A DNA stretch of 64,000 nt from Neobacillus sp. PS3-12 (GTDB taxonomy: Bacteria; Bacillota; Bacilli; Bacillales; Cytobacillaceae): contig NZ_CP133268.1 in assembly GCF_030915385.1 (NCBI RefSeq), positions 2,285,430-2,349,429 on the forward strand, in the 5' to 3' direction. Position 1 is the stretch's first letter. Every line of letters begins with the position of its first letter. This document shows, one piece after another, positions 28,035-36,343 of this stretch. The position numbers were made by a program, and so were the translations under genes. The notes beneath the pieces were generated by a model that was given only the letters and a program-made list of their open reading frames with translations, did not search any database and was not told the DNA's origin.

Positions 28035-29861
28035 TTATCCATTACTGACTAAAGAATAAATTTTATTCTCTCTCCGATTCGCCAAATTTACAACAAATTC
28101 TTTTATTTCCTCAGGAGAAAAGTTCTCAAATCGATCTAATAAAAACTCAATCTCATCTTCCTGATCTAAAACAGCCTTCCCAATAAAAATCTTAGGATAA
28201 ACAGGTTCAGGATATATCTCCTTCTCATTCAAAAGCTCTTCATACATCTTCTCCCCAGGACGCAACCCAGAATACCTAATCCCGATTTCTTCTATTGTAT
28301 ATCCAGATAACTTAATCAAGTTCTTAGCAAGGTCCACAATCTTAACAGGCTCACCCATATCAAGCACAAAGATCTCTCCACCCTTTGCCAATGAACCAGC
28401 CTGTATAACTAACCGAGAAGCCTCAGGTATCGTCATAAAATAACGAGTAATATCAGGATGTGTAACCGTAATTGGCCCTCCAGCTTGAATCTGTTTCTTA
28501 AACAACGGAATAACACTACCACGGCTTCCGAGCACATTCCCAAACCGTACAGCAACAAACTTTGTTTTACTTTGCTGTGCCAACCGCTGAATAATCATCT
28601 CAGCAATCCGTTTTGTTGATCCCATCACATTCGTAGGGTTCACAGCCTTATCAGTAGAAATCATCACAAACGTATGAACACGGAAGGTGTCTGCTGCCTC
28701 CGCAACATTTTTCGTCCCGAAAACATTATTCTTAACAGCCTCTTGCGGATTATATTCCATCAACGGAACATGCTTATGTGCCGCAGCATGATAAATCACA
28801 TGGGGACGGTGACTGTCCATCACTTCAAAAACTCGTTCTCGGTCCTGAACATCTGCAATGACTGGCACAATCTCTATTTCACTTCGATAAAGATTCTTAA
28901 GCTCCATATCTATTTGATAGATACTATTCTCACCATGACCCACCAACAAAATTTTACTAGGGGAAAATTTACAAATTTGCCGGCAGATTTCAGAACCAAT
29001 GGAACCACCAGCCCCTGTAACTAGGACTGTTTTCCCTGCAACATACTCTGAAATGCTAGTAATATCTAACTCTACTGGTTCTCTTCCTAATAAATCTTCA
29101 ACCTCAACATCACGGAATGTATTAACGGAAACTTTACCTGTCATTATGTCTTCTAACTTTGGAATAATTTGTGTTTTAACTTTTGTCTTCGCACACTCAT
29201 CAAATATTCGATTCAATTCCTTTTGGCTTAAAGACGGAATCGCAATGACGATATGTTCAATCTTATAATCTGCAACTGTTTGTGGGATGAAGCTTGAGTC
29301 GCCAACTACTGGGATTCCTAGTATATTTAATTTAAACTTTTTGGAATCATCATCAATAAACGCTACAGGTTTTAAATCCGTGTCATTATTATGAAGCAAC
29401 TGTCTCGCTACCATTGTCCCACCAGAACCAGCACCAATGATTAATGTCCTTTTGACATCTTCCTGCTTGTTCATGTAGTTATCACGAAACATTCTCCATG
29501 AAAAACGCGAACCACCAATGAGAAGAAAGTGAATCATCCACGTGATCATTAACGCTCTCACGTATGTATTACCAAAAACTGATTTTTGCATGAGCATCGT
29601 AATGATGGTTGAAATGGTTACCACCTTCGCAATTGCAACCAACTCTCCTACACTCGCATATTGCCATGCTCGGTGATAGAGTTTATAAATCGAAGCAAAA
29701 ATATGATAGCATATTAAAAGCGTTACAGAGGTGATCAAAAGCATGGGGATTTTCCAAATATACCAAGTTGGATTTAGCGTCCAATAACTTATGTAGATCC
29801 CTAACAATACAATAACCGAATCAAGCAAAGCAAGTGCCGTAAGCCTTTTTCCGTATGTCAA
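28035..29861 (-). CDS. epsC: membrane UDP-GlcNAc 4,6-dehydratase (EpsC/PglF/CapD family)
   Basis: This 608-residue protein has four N-terminal membrane helices (residues ~10-125), a first nucleotide-binding fold (TLIIGAGSGGTMVARQLL) and a C-terminal SDR domain. The SDR domain shows LVTGAGGSIGSEICRQI, VIYHAAAHKHVPLMEYNPQE and MISTDKAVNPTNVMGSTKR, with methionine in place of tyrosine as in PglF/FlaA1. It produces UDP-4-keto-6-deoxy-GlcNAc, the substrate for the aminotransferase and acetyltransferase genes downstream. It is preceded by the EAR RNA, as epsC is in B. subtilis. Confidence 0.93.
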   Translation of the reverse strand: MTYGKRLTALALLDSVIVLLGIYISYWTLNPTWYIWKIPMLLITSVTLLICYHIFASIYKLYHRAWQYASVGELVAIAKVVTISTIITMLMQKSVFGNTYVRALMITWMIHFLLIGGSRFSWRMFRDNYMNKQEDVKRTLIIGAGSGGTMVARQLLHNNDTDLKPVAFIDDDSKKFKLNILGIPVVGDSSFIPQTVADYKIEHIVIAIPSLSQKELNRIFDECAKTKVKTQIIPKLEDIMTGKVSVNTFRDVEVEDLLGREPVELDITSISEYVAGKTVLVTGAGGSIGSEICRQICKFSPSKILLVGHGENSIYQIDMELKNLYRSEIEIVPVIADVQDRERVFEVMDSHRPHVIYHAAAHKHVPLMEYNPQEAVKNNVFGTKNVAEAADTFRVHTFVMISTDKAVNPTNVMGSTKRIAEMIIQRLAQQSKTKFVAVRFGNVLGSRGSVIPLFKKQIQAGGPITVTHPDITRYFMTIPEASRLVIQAGSLAKGGEIFVLDMGEPVKIVDLAKNLIKLSGYTIEEIGIRYSGLRPGEKMYEELLNEKEIYPEPVYPKIFIGKAVLDQEDEIEFLLDRFENFSPEEIKEFVVNLANRRENKIYSLVSNG

Positions 29862-29984
29862 TGCGCATTCCCCCTTTTATTTATTATTGCGCTGCCTTAA
29901 TAAAGTAATTTTCCCAAAAATAAATATCTAACGAAAATGCAAGTGTTTTCACACTCATCCTTTCATTAGATATTTATTGTTTTA

Positions 29985-30125
29985 TTTTTAAATTGGGCAT
30001 CTAACCCATCCTCACATCATGCTTTTGACGACAGGCGTCTAAGGAGTCAGTTCTCCTCTCCCACAGCATAACCGAGTGCCCCCATGGATAACGGACAGGA
30101 AGGCATCGCCGATAAAATCTTGTTG
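29985..30125 (-). promoter_or_regulatory. EAR / epsC RNA (processive antitermination element)
   Basis: The 290-bp gap before the epsC-like gene holds a structured minus-strand RNA. AUGCU (30065-30069) pairs with AGCAU (30019-30023) to enclose two hairpins, AGGAG-AACUGA-CUCCU (30042-30057) and GACG-CCUGU-CGUC (30027-30039). An outer UCCAU/AUGGG and GGGCA/UGCCC pairing closes the unit, and GGGGGCACUCGG lies between. The location between the tyrosine kinase/phosphatase genes and epsC is that of the EAR/epsC motif of Bacillus, known to promote antitermination through long eps operons. Placement and pairings are seen; family identity is from memory and context. Confidence 0.75.
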
Positions 30126-30174
30126 ACTAGTTGTTCAATACATCTATCGTTGTAATCTCTATCGGTTTAGTCGG

Positions 30175-30939
30175 TTAGAATAGTTTAAATAGTTTTTTCT
30201 TTTTTATTCTTTCCGGCATTTCTTTATATACATTTTTTCCTTCTATTAATAACTCAGCATTTTCTTGAAACATATATTCATAGTCAGTACCAAACTTCAT
30301 TGAAACCTGTTTGAATGCTTCTTGCATTCTAAAGCGTCGTTTTGTTGTATTATGGGCATCACAGGCTATGAAATGGGTCAGATTATATTCTACTAATTGC
30401 AATGAAAAACTTTTAATCTTTTTGCCAAAATCACCACAAAGACTTGCTGCAGTCACCTGTGTGAGTGCACCATTGTTCACAAAGTGATACAAAATCTCAG
30501 GGTGTTCAATGACTTCCTGGTTTCGCTCGGGATGGACAATAATTGGCGTGTATCCAAATTGTTGCAGATCATATAATAGCTTCTCAGTATACCGTGGCAC
30601 ATGTGCTGACGGGAATTCAATAAACAAATAGGTGGATCCTGCAAGGGTGATGGCTTTACTTTCTTCTAAATCTACTAGTAAATCGCCATCGATCCTTGGT
30701 TCTTGTCCAGGTAAAATTCGGAGGTTAATCCCTTCCGTTTTCAATGCCTCATTTAGTTCATTTGTTTTAGACAAGATTGTAGGTTTTGTATTTTCATAGA
30801 CCGTTTTATGGTAATGGGGGGTTGCTACAATGGTTGTAATTCCTTCTTCAACAGCCTGTTTGGCCATTGCTAAACTATCAGACATATTTTGTGCTCCATC
30901 ATCAATTCCAGGCAATATATGACAATGTAAATCCACCAT
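30175..30939 (-). CDS. ywqE: PHP-family protein-tyrosine phosphatase (YwqE/CpsB/CapC)
   Basis: This 254-residue metal-dependent phosphatase has the PHP start MVDLHCHILPGIDDGAQN (metal-binding His-X-His), TTIVATPHYHKTVYEN, and later IIVHPERNQEV and IACDAHNTTKRR, all metal-site motifs. It dephosphorylates the BY-kinase encoded just upstream and so tunes polysaccharide chain length and output. It follows the kinase by about 100 bp and precedes the EAR element. Confidence 0.93.
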   Translation of the reverse strand: MVDLHCHILPGIDDGAQNMSDSLAMAKQAVEEGITTIVATPHYHKTVYENTKPTILSKTNELNEALKTEGINLRILPGQEPRIDGDLLVDLEESKAITLAGSTYLFIEFPSAHVPRYTEKLLYDLQQFGYTPIIVHPERNQEVIEHPEILYHFVNNGALTQVTAASLCGDFGKKIKSFSLQLVEYNLTHFIACDAHNTTKRRFRMQEAFKQVSMKFGTDYEYMFQENAELLIEGKNVYKEMPERIKKKKLFKLF

Positions 30940-31038
30940 TGTGCCTACCCCATTTCCAAAATCTATAAATTTTCAGGTCCTTTCTACTGTACCACCGTGA
31001 ATAGAATCGGTAAATAGCAGAAAATGTCGAATCTTGTC

Positions 31039-31752
31039 TTATTTATTTCCATAATAATAGTAATAATTGGAACCCTGAATTTCCTTATAATTCAAGACGA
31101 CTCCAAGCAGTTTCGCTTTTGCCGCAACAAGTAATTCCTTTGCCTTTACGATCAGCTCTTTCTCCGTCTTGTGGCTGTATACTACAAGAACAGTTCCATC
31201 ACACTTATTGGCAAGAATTTGCGCATCTGTTACTGCAATTACTGGCGGTGTATCAAAAAGAACTATATCATACGCATTCGTTACGTCACGAAAAAACTGG
31301 TCCATTGCCTTTGATGCCAATAACTCAGCAGGATTTGGCGGAATCGGACCGCTTGTTAACACCATTAAGTTTTCCACTTCAGTTTCCCTTACAGCTTTTT
31401 CAAGACTCATTTGTCTTGTTAAGACGCTGGTAAAACCATAAGTATTTGTTGTATTAAACGTATAATGAGCTGTCGGTTTCCTCAAGTCAGCATCCACCAA
31501 TAGAACTTGCTTTCCTTGTTGCGCAAAGGCTACTGCCAAGTTCGATACTGTCGTTGATTTTCCTTCTGAAGGTCCAGACGAAGTAACCATTATGGAGCGA
31601 ATTTCTCGGTCCACGGATGAGAATTGAATATTGGTACGGATGGTCCGGTATTGTTCTGAAATAGAAGATTTCGGATCAATTGCTGTAATTAACTTTCTTC
31701 TATGGTCTGATGCAGTTGCTTTAAGTGTTCTCTTAAGAGCCAAGTGATTCAC
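31039..31752 (-). CDS. ywqD: bacterial tyrosine kinase (YwqD/CpsD/EpsB)
   Basis: This 237-residue cytoplasmic BY-kinase domain has Walker A VTSSGPSEGKSTTVSNLAV at ~57-65, Walker A' VLLVDADLRKPTAH, and Walker B DIVLFDTPPVIAVTDA. The C-terminal tyrosine cluster (NYYYYYGNK) is the autophosphorylation site. It needs the cytoplasmic tail of the Wzz-like partner encoded just before it, whose gene overlaps this one by 20 bp. Together they control polymer length. Confidence 0.95.
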   Translation of the reverse strand: MNHLALKRTLKATASDHRRKLITAIDPKSSISEQYRTIRTNIQFSSVDREIRSIMVTSSGPSEGKSTTVSNLAVAFAQQGKQVLLVDADLRKPTAHYTFNTTNTYGFTSVLTRQMSLEKAVRETEVENLMVLTSGPIPPNPAELLASKAMDQFFRDVTNAYDIVLFDTPPVIAVTDAQILANKCDGTVLVVYSHKTEKELIVKAKELLVAAKAKLLGVVLNYKEIQGSNYYYYYGNK

Positions 31753-32479
31753 TCCTTACATGCTTTTTGCTATGTGTATTTCTTGATTTTGCTTCCATCT
31801 TTGAATCGGAAATCGCAGCGATTACCCCTAATACAGGAAGTTCAAGCAAGCGCTCAATATCTTGTTCATTTTTCACAGTATTATCAAAGTACTCAAGCAA
31901 GAATGCTAGACCAACACCCACCATTAAACCAACAACTAGTCCAATTGCGATGTTTAACATTGGTCTTGGTTTAATTGGTGATTGGTGGTCTGCAACAGTT
32001 GCTTTTGCAAGTATGCTAACGTTATCTACCTTCATGATGTTAACAATTTCAGTTTGGAAAACTTCCGCAGTTTTATTAGCAATTTTCGCTGCACGATCTG
32101 GATTAGGATCCTGAACAGACAAGTTAATAACCTGTGAATTAGTTTGACTGGCCACAGTTATTTCACCGTTTATTTGTTGTGCAGTTAATCCAAGCTTAAG
32201 ATCTTCTGCTACTTTATCAAGAATAGCTGGACTCTTAATGATAACATTGTATGTGTTGATCAACTGCAGGTTGGTTTGCACATCACTATTGTTATATATA
32301 TTTTGATCATTCTTCTTTTGGTTTACTAGAATCTGTGTTGACGCCTGATAAATTGGGGTTATCAAAAAATAACTAACCACTCCGCTGACTAGTACAGCTG
32401 TTATGGTTATGAGAACGATCAACATTAGTCGTTTTCGTATGGTTTCTAGTAGTTCTTTTAAACTAATTGTTTCTTCCAT
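31733..32479 (-). CDS. ywqC: Wzz-type chain-length determinant / kinase activator (YwqC/EpsA/CapA)
   Basis: This 248-residue protein has two membrane helices (residues ~17-40 and ~175-195) around an extracytoplasmic domain. The Wzz signature is ISLKELLETIRKRLMLIVLI at the start and SPIKPRPMLNIAIGLVVGL with the proline-rich motif before the second helix. The cytoplasmic tail (DIERLLELPVLGVIA) activates the BY-kinase. ATG 32479 follows CAGGAGGATCTC. It is the first gene of the operon. Confidence 0.93.
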   Translation of the reverse strand: MEETISLKELLETIRKRLMLIVLITITAVLVSGVVSYFLITPIYQASTQILVNQKKNDQNIYNNSDVQTNLQLINTYNVIIKSPAILDKVAEDLKLGLTAQQINGEITVASQTNSQVINLSVQDPNPDRAAKIANKTAEVFQTEIVNIMKVDNVSILAKATVADHQSPIKPRPMLNIAIGLVVGLMVGVGLAFLLEYFDNTVKNEQDIERLLELPVLGVIAAISDSKMEAKSRNTHSKKHVRSESLGS

Positions 32480-32516
32480 GAGATCCTCCTGATATGCATA
32501 TGTAAAAACATAGGTT

Positions 32517-32522
32517 ATTATA
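32517..32522 (-). promoter_or_regulatory. probable -10 box of the polysaccharide operon promoter
   Basis: A perfect TATAAT lies 38 bp upstream of the first gene on the minus strand. The hexamer 17 bp further up (CAATTT) is a weak -35, so an activator may be needed. The preceding sequence is full of A/T runs. This is the only good sigma-A -10 box noticed between this operon and the divergent gene at 32704. Confidence 0.5.
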
Positions 32523-32703
32523 GCATGAAATTCTGTAAAAAATTGTAGAATTTCAAAAAAAATTGTACAATCAGTGCAGTTCTATTACATTTTAACAGGA
32601 ATATTGTAGGTACATGTAGAACTTTTTTATTAATGGAATATATTACACTTTTGGGAATGAAGCACTAATTCTAAAAGTCTATTTTTGGAGGTTTACTAAA
32701 GTC

Positions 32704-33492
32704 ATGAAGGTATTTTTTACAGCCGTTTGGGCCATCATTTGCCTAGTTATCCTTTTCTACGGGCATTCCTATTGGAGTGATCGCACTGCTGTTAAAGCAG
32801 AGATCGAAAAGAAAGCTGCGAGTCCAGCTAATAAGGCCTCGAAGCAGACAAATGAACCAAACTATGATGAGTTCCTGGCAAAAGCACAAAATTGGCCGGA
32901 AGCTGCCCGACAACAGTTTCAGCAAAAACTAAAGCAAAAAAAATCATTTAAAATCCTTTTTGTCGGCTCTACTGCATTAGGCAATAAAGATCAGGGCATG
33001 CTAAAAGATGTTATCCAGCAGCTAAACGATTCCTATGGCAGCGATCATCTTTCCATTGCCGTACATACCTATGATGTCACCTCAAGTGACTTCATAGCGA
33101 AAAACGACCAACTCGAAGTCGCAGCCGAAAAAGCACAGTTGATTGTGTTCGAACCATTTCTGCTGAATGATAATAATAAAGGAAACGTTCGTGATTCATT
33201 GAACAATCTCATCAAGGTAATCGGAGATGTGACAAGAACCAACCCTGATACTACCTTTATTTTGCAGCCATCGTATCCGTTATTTGCTGCAAAATACTAT
33301 CCGATACAGGTAGCTAAATTAAAGCAATACGCTGCACAGAATCAAATTACTTATTTGGATCACTGGACATCATGGCCTGCTTCTACAGATAAAACTCTCA
33401 ATGATTATCTTTTACCTGGTGGATCCGGACCAAATGATAAAGGAAACCAAGTTTGGAGCCAATATTTGATCAACTTTCTTATTCATAAGTAA
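32704..33492 (+). CDS. membrane-anchored SGNH/GDSL-hydrolase-like protein
   Basis: This 262-residue protein has one N-terminal membrane helix or uncleaved signal (VFFTAVWAIICLVILFYGHS) and then an extracytoplasmic domain. The fold resembles SGNH hydrolases: block I KILFVGSTALGNKDQGM has GST in place of GDS, TTFILQPSYPLFA lies mid-protein, and a late LPGGSGPNDKGNQVW resembles the block V Asp-x-x-His region but lacks a clear His. It diverges from the polysaccharide operon, so it may modify or release the polymer. Catalytic competence is doubtful from the motifs visible. Confidence 0.65.
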   Translation: MKVFFTAVWAIICLVILFYGHSYWSDRTAVKAEIEKKAASPANKASKQTNEPNYDEFLAKAQNWPEAARQQFQQKLKQKKSFKILFVGSTALGNKDQGMLKDVIQQLNDSYGSDHLSIAVHTYDVTSSDFIAKNDQLEVAAEKAQLIVFEPFLLNDNNKGNVRDSLNNLIKVIGDVTRTNPDTTFILQPSYPLFAAKYYPIQVAKLKQYAAQNQITYLDHWTSWPASTDKTLNDYLLPGGSGPNDKGNQVWSQYLINFLIHK

Positions 33493-33514
33493 AGCAAGCC
33501 AGCTGGCTTGCTTT
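33491..33514 (+). terminator. terminator of the SGNH-like gene
   Basis: AAGCAAGCCAG pairs with CTGGCTTGCTT, followed by TTTATT, directly behind the stop codon. Confidence 0.8.
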
Positions 33515-33528
33515 TTATTGCAAAAAAG

Positions 33529-33555
33529 CAAAAGCATCCGTCGGATGCTTTTGCT
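33529..33555. terminator. terminator shared with the convergent small gene
   Basis: AAAAGCATCCG and CGGATGCTTTT form a perfect symmetrical stem. It lies between the convergent genes and can end transcripts from both sides; the minus-strand small gene ends at 33554. Confidence 0.8.
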
Positions 33556-33715
33556 AAATCAAGTCTCTTAATTTCATTGTATGATAAGTAACTTTTTGCT
33601 GTAATTTTGTTTTCATAATTGAATCCAGACAGCACTCTAGTAGTTGTTCATAATAGACGCGCATGCCCGCATGCCATCTGACCATTGCTTTTGCAAAGAC
33701 CTGGTTATTGCCCAT
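33554..33715 (-). CDS. 53-residue orphan protein under c-di-GMP riboswitch control
   Basis: ATG at 33715 follows GAAGGAGTGATATTT, a strong site that itself is part of the riboswitch expression platform. The protein (MGNNQVFAKAMVRWHAGMRV then YYEQLLECCLDSIMKTKLQQ) is basic, with two adjacent cysteines, no signal peptide and no membrane helix. I recognise no family. A nine-codon upstream extension (start 33742) lacks its own ribosome binding site and would overlap the regulatory hairpin. Its position next to an exopolysaccharide operon suggests a role in the sessile state, but that is inference. Confidence 0.75.
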   Translation of the reverse strand: MGNNQVFAKAMVRWHAGMRVYYEQLLECCLDSIMKTKLQQKVTYHTMKLRDLI

Positions 33716-33862
33716 AAATATCACTCCTTCAAGATTTAGCATAAATCGTAAGAAGGTTGTATTCGGAAACTGGCGAGCATAGTTAACTAGTTAACCTTAG
33801 CCCCTATAGTTTTGCGTCACCACTTTTCAATGGCTTTGCCTTTATCGTACGATTTATGGAAT
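33716..33862 (-). promoter_or_regulatory. c-di-GMP-I (GEMM-I) riboswitch with translational platform
   Basis: The aptamer (about 33768-33846) shows the GEMM-I core. GGCAAA is followed by CCATT-GAAA-AGTGG with a GAAA tetraloop, the conserved GACGCAAAAC, and an 11-nt tetraloop receptor split as GGCUAAGG and CUAUGC. CATAAATCGTA before the aptamer (33848-33858) is fully complementary to TACGATTTATG after it (33740-33750). The latter can instead fold into CCTTC-TTAC-GATTTA-TGC-TAAATC-TT-GAAGG, which hides the AAGGAG ribosome binding site (33724-33729). Ligand binding should favour the first fold, freeing the site: a predicted ON switch. Confidence 0.93.
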
Positions 33863-33945
33863 ATACCTCTATTATAGGTTAATTTATCCTATTTGTATAT
33901 ATTTTCGCATGCCAAAAGATTCAAACCTATAGATATAAAGATGTG

Positions 33946-33978
33946 AAAAGGGGGAAGACAACAGGCCCTCCCCTTTTA
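33946..33978 (-). terminator. terminator of the small gene at 33992
   Basis: On the minus strand AAAAGGGGAGGG pairs with CTTCCCCCTTTT around a short loop. The mirrored A and T runs make it possibly bidirectional. Confidence 0.7.
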
Positions 33979-33991
33979 TGTATTATTCTAT

Positions 33992-34198
33992 CTAATTTGC
34001 TTTCAGTTTCAGTAAATCTAATTTAAGCTCTTCAATCATTTTTTCGACAGTAATCGTTCCATCACTAATTCCTTTTTCATACGCTCTTCGGATGATTTCG
34101 GAAAAATCAGACTGCAACTTGTATGCTTCGGCAAGTTTCCCTCCCATTTGTGATAGATCCCCTCTCATATTCTCTGATTTTCTCATTCTATTAAACAT
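33992..34198 (-). CDS. small helical hypothetical protein
   Basis: It has up to 68 codons. The protein is amphipathic and helical (LAEAYKLQSDFSEIIRRAYE, then TVEKMIEELKLDLLKLKAN) with no signal or membrane segment. The start is uncertain: ATG at 34198 and internal ATGs at codons 5 and 11 are all without a strong ribosome binding site. The family is not recognised. A good terminator follows it. Confidence 0.5.
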   Translation of the reverse strand: MFNRMRKSENMRGDLSQMGGKLAEAYKLQSDFSEIIRRAYEKGISDGTITVEKMIEELKLDLLKLKAN

Positions 34199-34349
34199 TC
34201 GAAAATTTGTAAATAGATTCCCATATGAAAATTTTGTTAATTTTTCACTGTTGGGCTTATCGAATTATATAATTCTACGGATAATTATGGTAAAATAAGA
34301 GAAACGTGCGCTTTTTCACATTAAATTCTATCAACAGAGGTGATAAAAA

Positions 34350-35573
34350 TTGAAGAAAAAAGTCGTAACCACCATGGCTTTGGCCGCGGTTGCATCGGGA
34401 GCGTATGCGGCAAGTGCTTCCGCTAGTACATATACCGTCCAAAAGGGCGATACTCTTTCCGCTATTGCTTCCAAATATCAAACTAGTGTCGTAGATTTGA
34501 AGACGCTTAATAACCTGGCATCTGATTTAATCCGCATCAGTCAAACCTTGCAGATTCCTGATGGCGCCGCCGCACCGTCCGTTCAAGCTTCGGCACCCGC
34601 ACAAGTATCCACGTACACTGTTGTCAAGGGCGACACTTTAAGTGCCATTGCCCGCCGCAATAATATCTCGCTCACTGAACTAAGGCAATGGAACAACCTG
34701 AGCGGTGATTTGATCATCCCTGGCCAGCAATTGAAGGTCGCAGGCGGAACAAGCACACAGCCTGCTGCCCAGCCGCAAGCCGCTGCTGCACCTAGTTCAA
34801 CATCTGATTACGTGATCCAAAGCGGTGATACGCTTAGTAAGATTGCCATACAATTCGGCACATCTGTCACTACGTTACAGCAATTAAACGGATTAAGTTC
34901 AGATCGGATCTATGCAGGACAAACCTTAAAGGTTTCTGGGTCTGCACCGGCACCTACAGTGGCGGCCGCTCCTGCTCCAACACCGATCGTTCAAGCAAAA
35001 AGCAGTACATACACTGTTCAAAGCGGTGATACGTTAAGCGGAATCGCCAGACAGTTTAGTACAACAGTAGATACGATTTCGCAGCTTAACGGTTTATCTT
35101 CGACCCGTATTTATGTCGGACAAACATTGAAAGTTACAGGACAACCAGCAGCAGCGGCAGCACCCATACAGAAAGTCTCTACCAGCGCCGACACATCTAA
35201 CTCGGCAGACGCCGCACAGGTAACATTGATTGCTAAGAGTCTTGTCGGTTCTTCATATGTATGGGGCGGCAATACAACTGCAGGGTTTGACTGCAGCGGA
35301 TTGATTTATTATGTCTATAACAAAGCTGGCCTTTCGCTCGCCCGCTATTCAGCTGACGGCTATGCTAATCGCTCCTATGAAGTCGACAAGCCTGTCCCAG
35401 GCGATCTTGTATTCTTTAGCAATACATACACAACCGGTATCTCTCACGTAGGCATTTATCTTGGCGGCGACAGTTTCGTGCAGGCCGCTGATGAAAAACA
35501 TGGAGTTATTATCTCAAGTTTATCCAATACTTACTATAAACAGCATTTCGATCATTTTGCGAGATTCTATTAA
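34350..35573 (+). CDS. secreted cell-wall endopeptidase: four LysM domains plus NlpC/P60
   Basis: This 407-residue protein has a TTG start after AGAGGTGATAAAAA and a signal peptide of ~26 residues ending ASASA. Four LysM repeats start at about residues 27, 88, 152 and 218 (each with a YTVxxGDTLSxIA core) and are joined by Ala/Pro/Ser-rich linkers. The C-terminal NlpC/P60 domain (~285-407) has the catalytic Cys in FDCSGLIYYVYNKAG and His in GISHVGIYLGGD. By similarity to LytE/LytF it is a D,L-endopeptidase cutting D-Glu-meso-DAP bonds in peptidoglycan, acting in cell separation or wall growth. Confidence 0.93.
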   Translation: MKKKVVTTMALAAVASGAYAASASASTYTVQKGDTLSAIASKYQTSVVDLKTLNNLASDLIRISQTLQIPDGAAAPSVQASAPAQVSTYTVVKGDTLSAIARRNNISLTELRQWNNLSGDLIIPGQQLKVAGGTSTQPAAQPQAAAAPSSTSDYVIQSGDTLSKIAIQFGTSVTTLQQLNGLSSDRIYAGQTLKVSGSAPAPTVAAAPAPTPIVQAKSSTYTVQSGDTLSGIARQFSTTVDTISQLNGLSSTRIYVGQTLKVTGQPAAAAAPIQKVSTSADTSNSADAAQVTLIAKSLVGSSYVWGGNTTAGFDCSGLIYYVYNKAGLSLARYSADGYANRSYEVDKPVPGDLVFFSNTYTTGISHVGIYLGGDSFVQAADEKHGVIISSLSNTYYKQHFDHFARFY

Positions 35574-35584
35574 TAGTTATTCCA

Positions 35585-35612
35585 CCAGTCCTCTTTGGGA
35601 CTGGTTTTTTAT
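35585..35612 (+). terminator. terminator of the LysM/P60 gene
   Basis: ACCAGTCC-TCTTT-GGGACTGGT followed by TTTTTAT, 12 bp after the stop. Confidence 0.85.
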
Positions 35613-35737
35613 CTATATGAAACTAGCAAACGGTTTCTTTTTGATGAGTTTCTTCTATTAATAAAGTAAAAATGCTCAAAACAAGAAATATTATATTCAT
35701 AAACCGCAAGGTTTCCCAGACAGCCAGAGTGTCGAGA

Positions 35738-35900
35738 AACAGACTTCGGACTCAGCTACGGTAATTTTGCTACTCTTTGTCCGAAGTTGTCTTGACTTCG
35801 GACAAACCTTTGAAAATTTTGCTGTCTCTGTCCGAAGTTGTCTTTACTTCGGACAGAGGCAGCGTTCATTTTGTCTTCTTTGTCCGAAGATCAGCTCAAA
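35738..35900. repeat. TGTCCGAAG palindrome array (three units)
   Basis: It contains CTTCGGAC (35746), then TGTCCGAAGTTGTCTTGAC with TTCGGACA, a second TGTCCGAAGTTGTCTTTAC with TTCGGACA, and TGTCCGAAGATC. Each palindrome recurs after about 52 bp with a TTTTG-containing spacer. The same family occurs at 48599, 48893 and 54378. It is flanked by a short direct repeat GGTTTCCCAGAC (35710s and 35970s). The gap 35574-35992 has no gene. Confidence 0.7.
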
Positions 35901-35962
35901 AACTAAATACAGTCAACTATGTAAACACGTTTATTACAGACATTTTTCAAATTAACAACAAT

Positions 35963-35984
35963 AGACCGCCTGGTTTCCCAGACG
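35963..35984 (-). terminator. probable terminator of the DUF805 gene
   Basis: On the minus strand CCGTCTGG-GAAA-CCAGGCGG is a GNRA-capped hairpin right after the stop codon; the T-tract is poor. Confidence 0.5.
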
Positions 35985-35992
35985 GCCCGCTT

Positions 35993-36343
35993 CTACTCTA
36001 TTAGTTTTGGATTTGGTCCATATTGGTTGTCGCCTTCTTGACTGTCGAGGAACATATACACGAGGAGGATAATGGTTCCAATAATCGGAATGAGCCCGAT
36101 GAGGATCCACCAGCCAGTTCTTCCTGTGTCGTGCAGTCTGCGCATGCTGACGGCTAATGATGGCAGGAGGACTGCGAGTGAATAGAGGCTTGTTAAGATC
36201 TGCCCCAAATGAAGAACTCTCTGGATAACCTCAAGGATCACCGACACTACGAAACTGATGACAACAAACGTCCAGTATTCTTTTCTTCTTGCTCTCCCCT
36301 GAAAACCTACATAATTTTGGATAACTTTAATATACCATTCCAT
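35993..36343 (-). CDS. DUF805 family membrane protein
   Basis: This 116-residue protein starts at ATG 36343 behind AAAGGGGGATCCGTTT; the longer frame upstream has no ribosome binding site. It opens with the family's aromatic segment (YIKVIQNYVGFQGRARRKEY), then three to four membrane helices with SMRRLHDTGRTGWWIL between, and the ending DSQEGDNQYGPNPK, all hallmarks of DUF805. Function is unknown; such proteins are widespread inner-membrane proteins. Confidence 0.9.
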   Translation of the reverse strand: MEWYIKVIQNYVGFQGRARRKEYWTFVVISFVVSVILEVIQRVLHLGQILTSLYSLAVLLPSLAVSMRRLHDTGRTGWWILIGLIPIIGTIILLVYMFLDSQEGDNQYGPNPKLIE

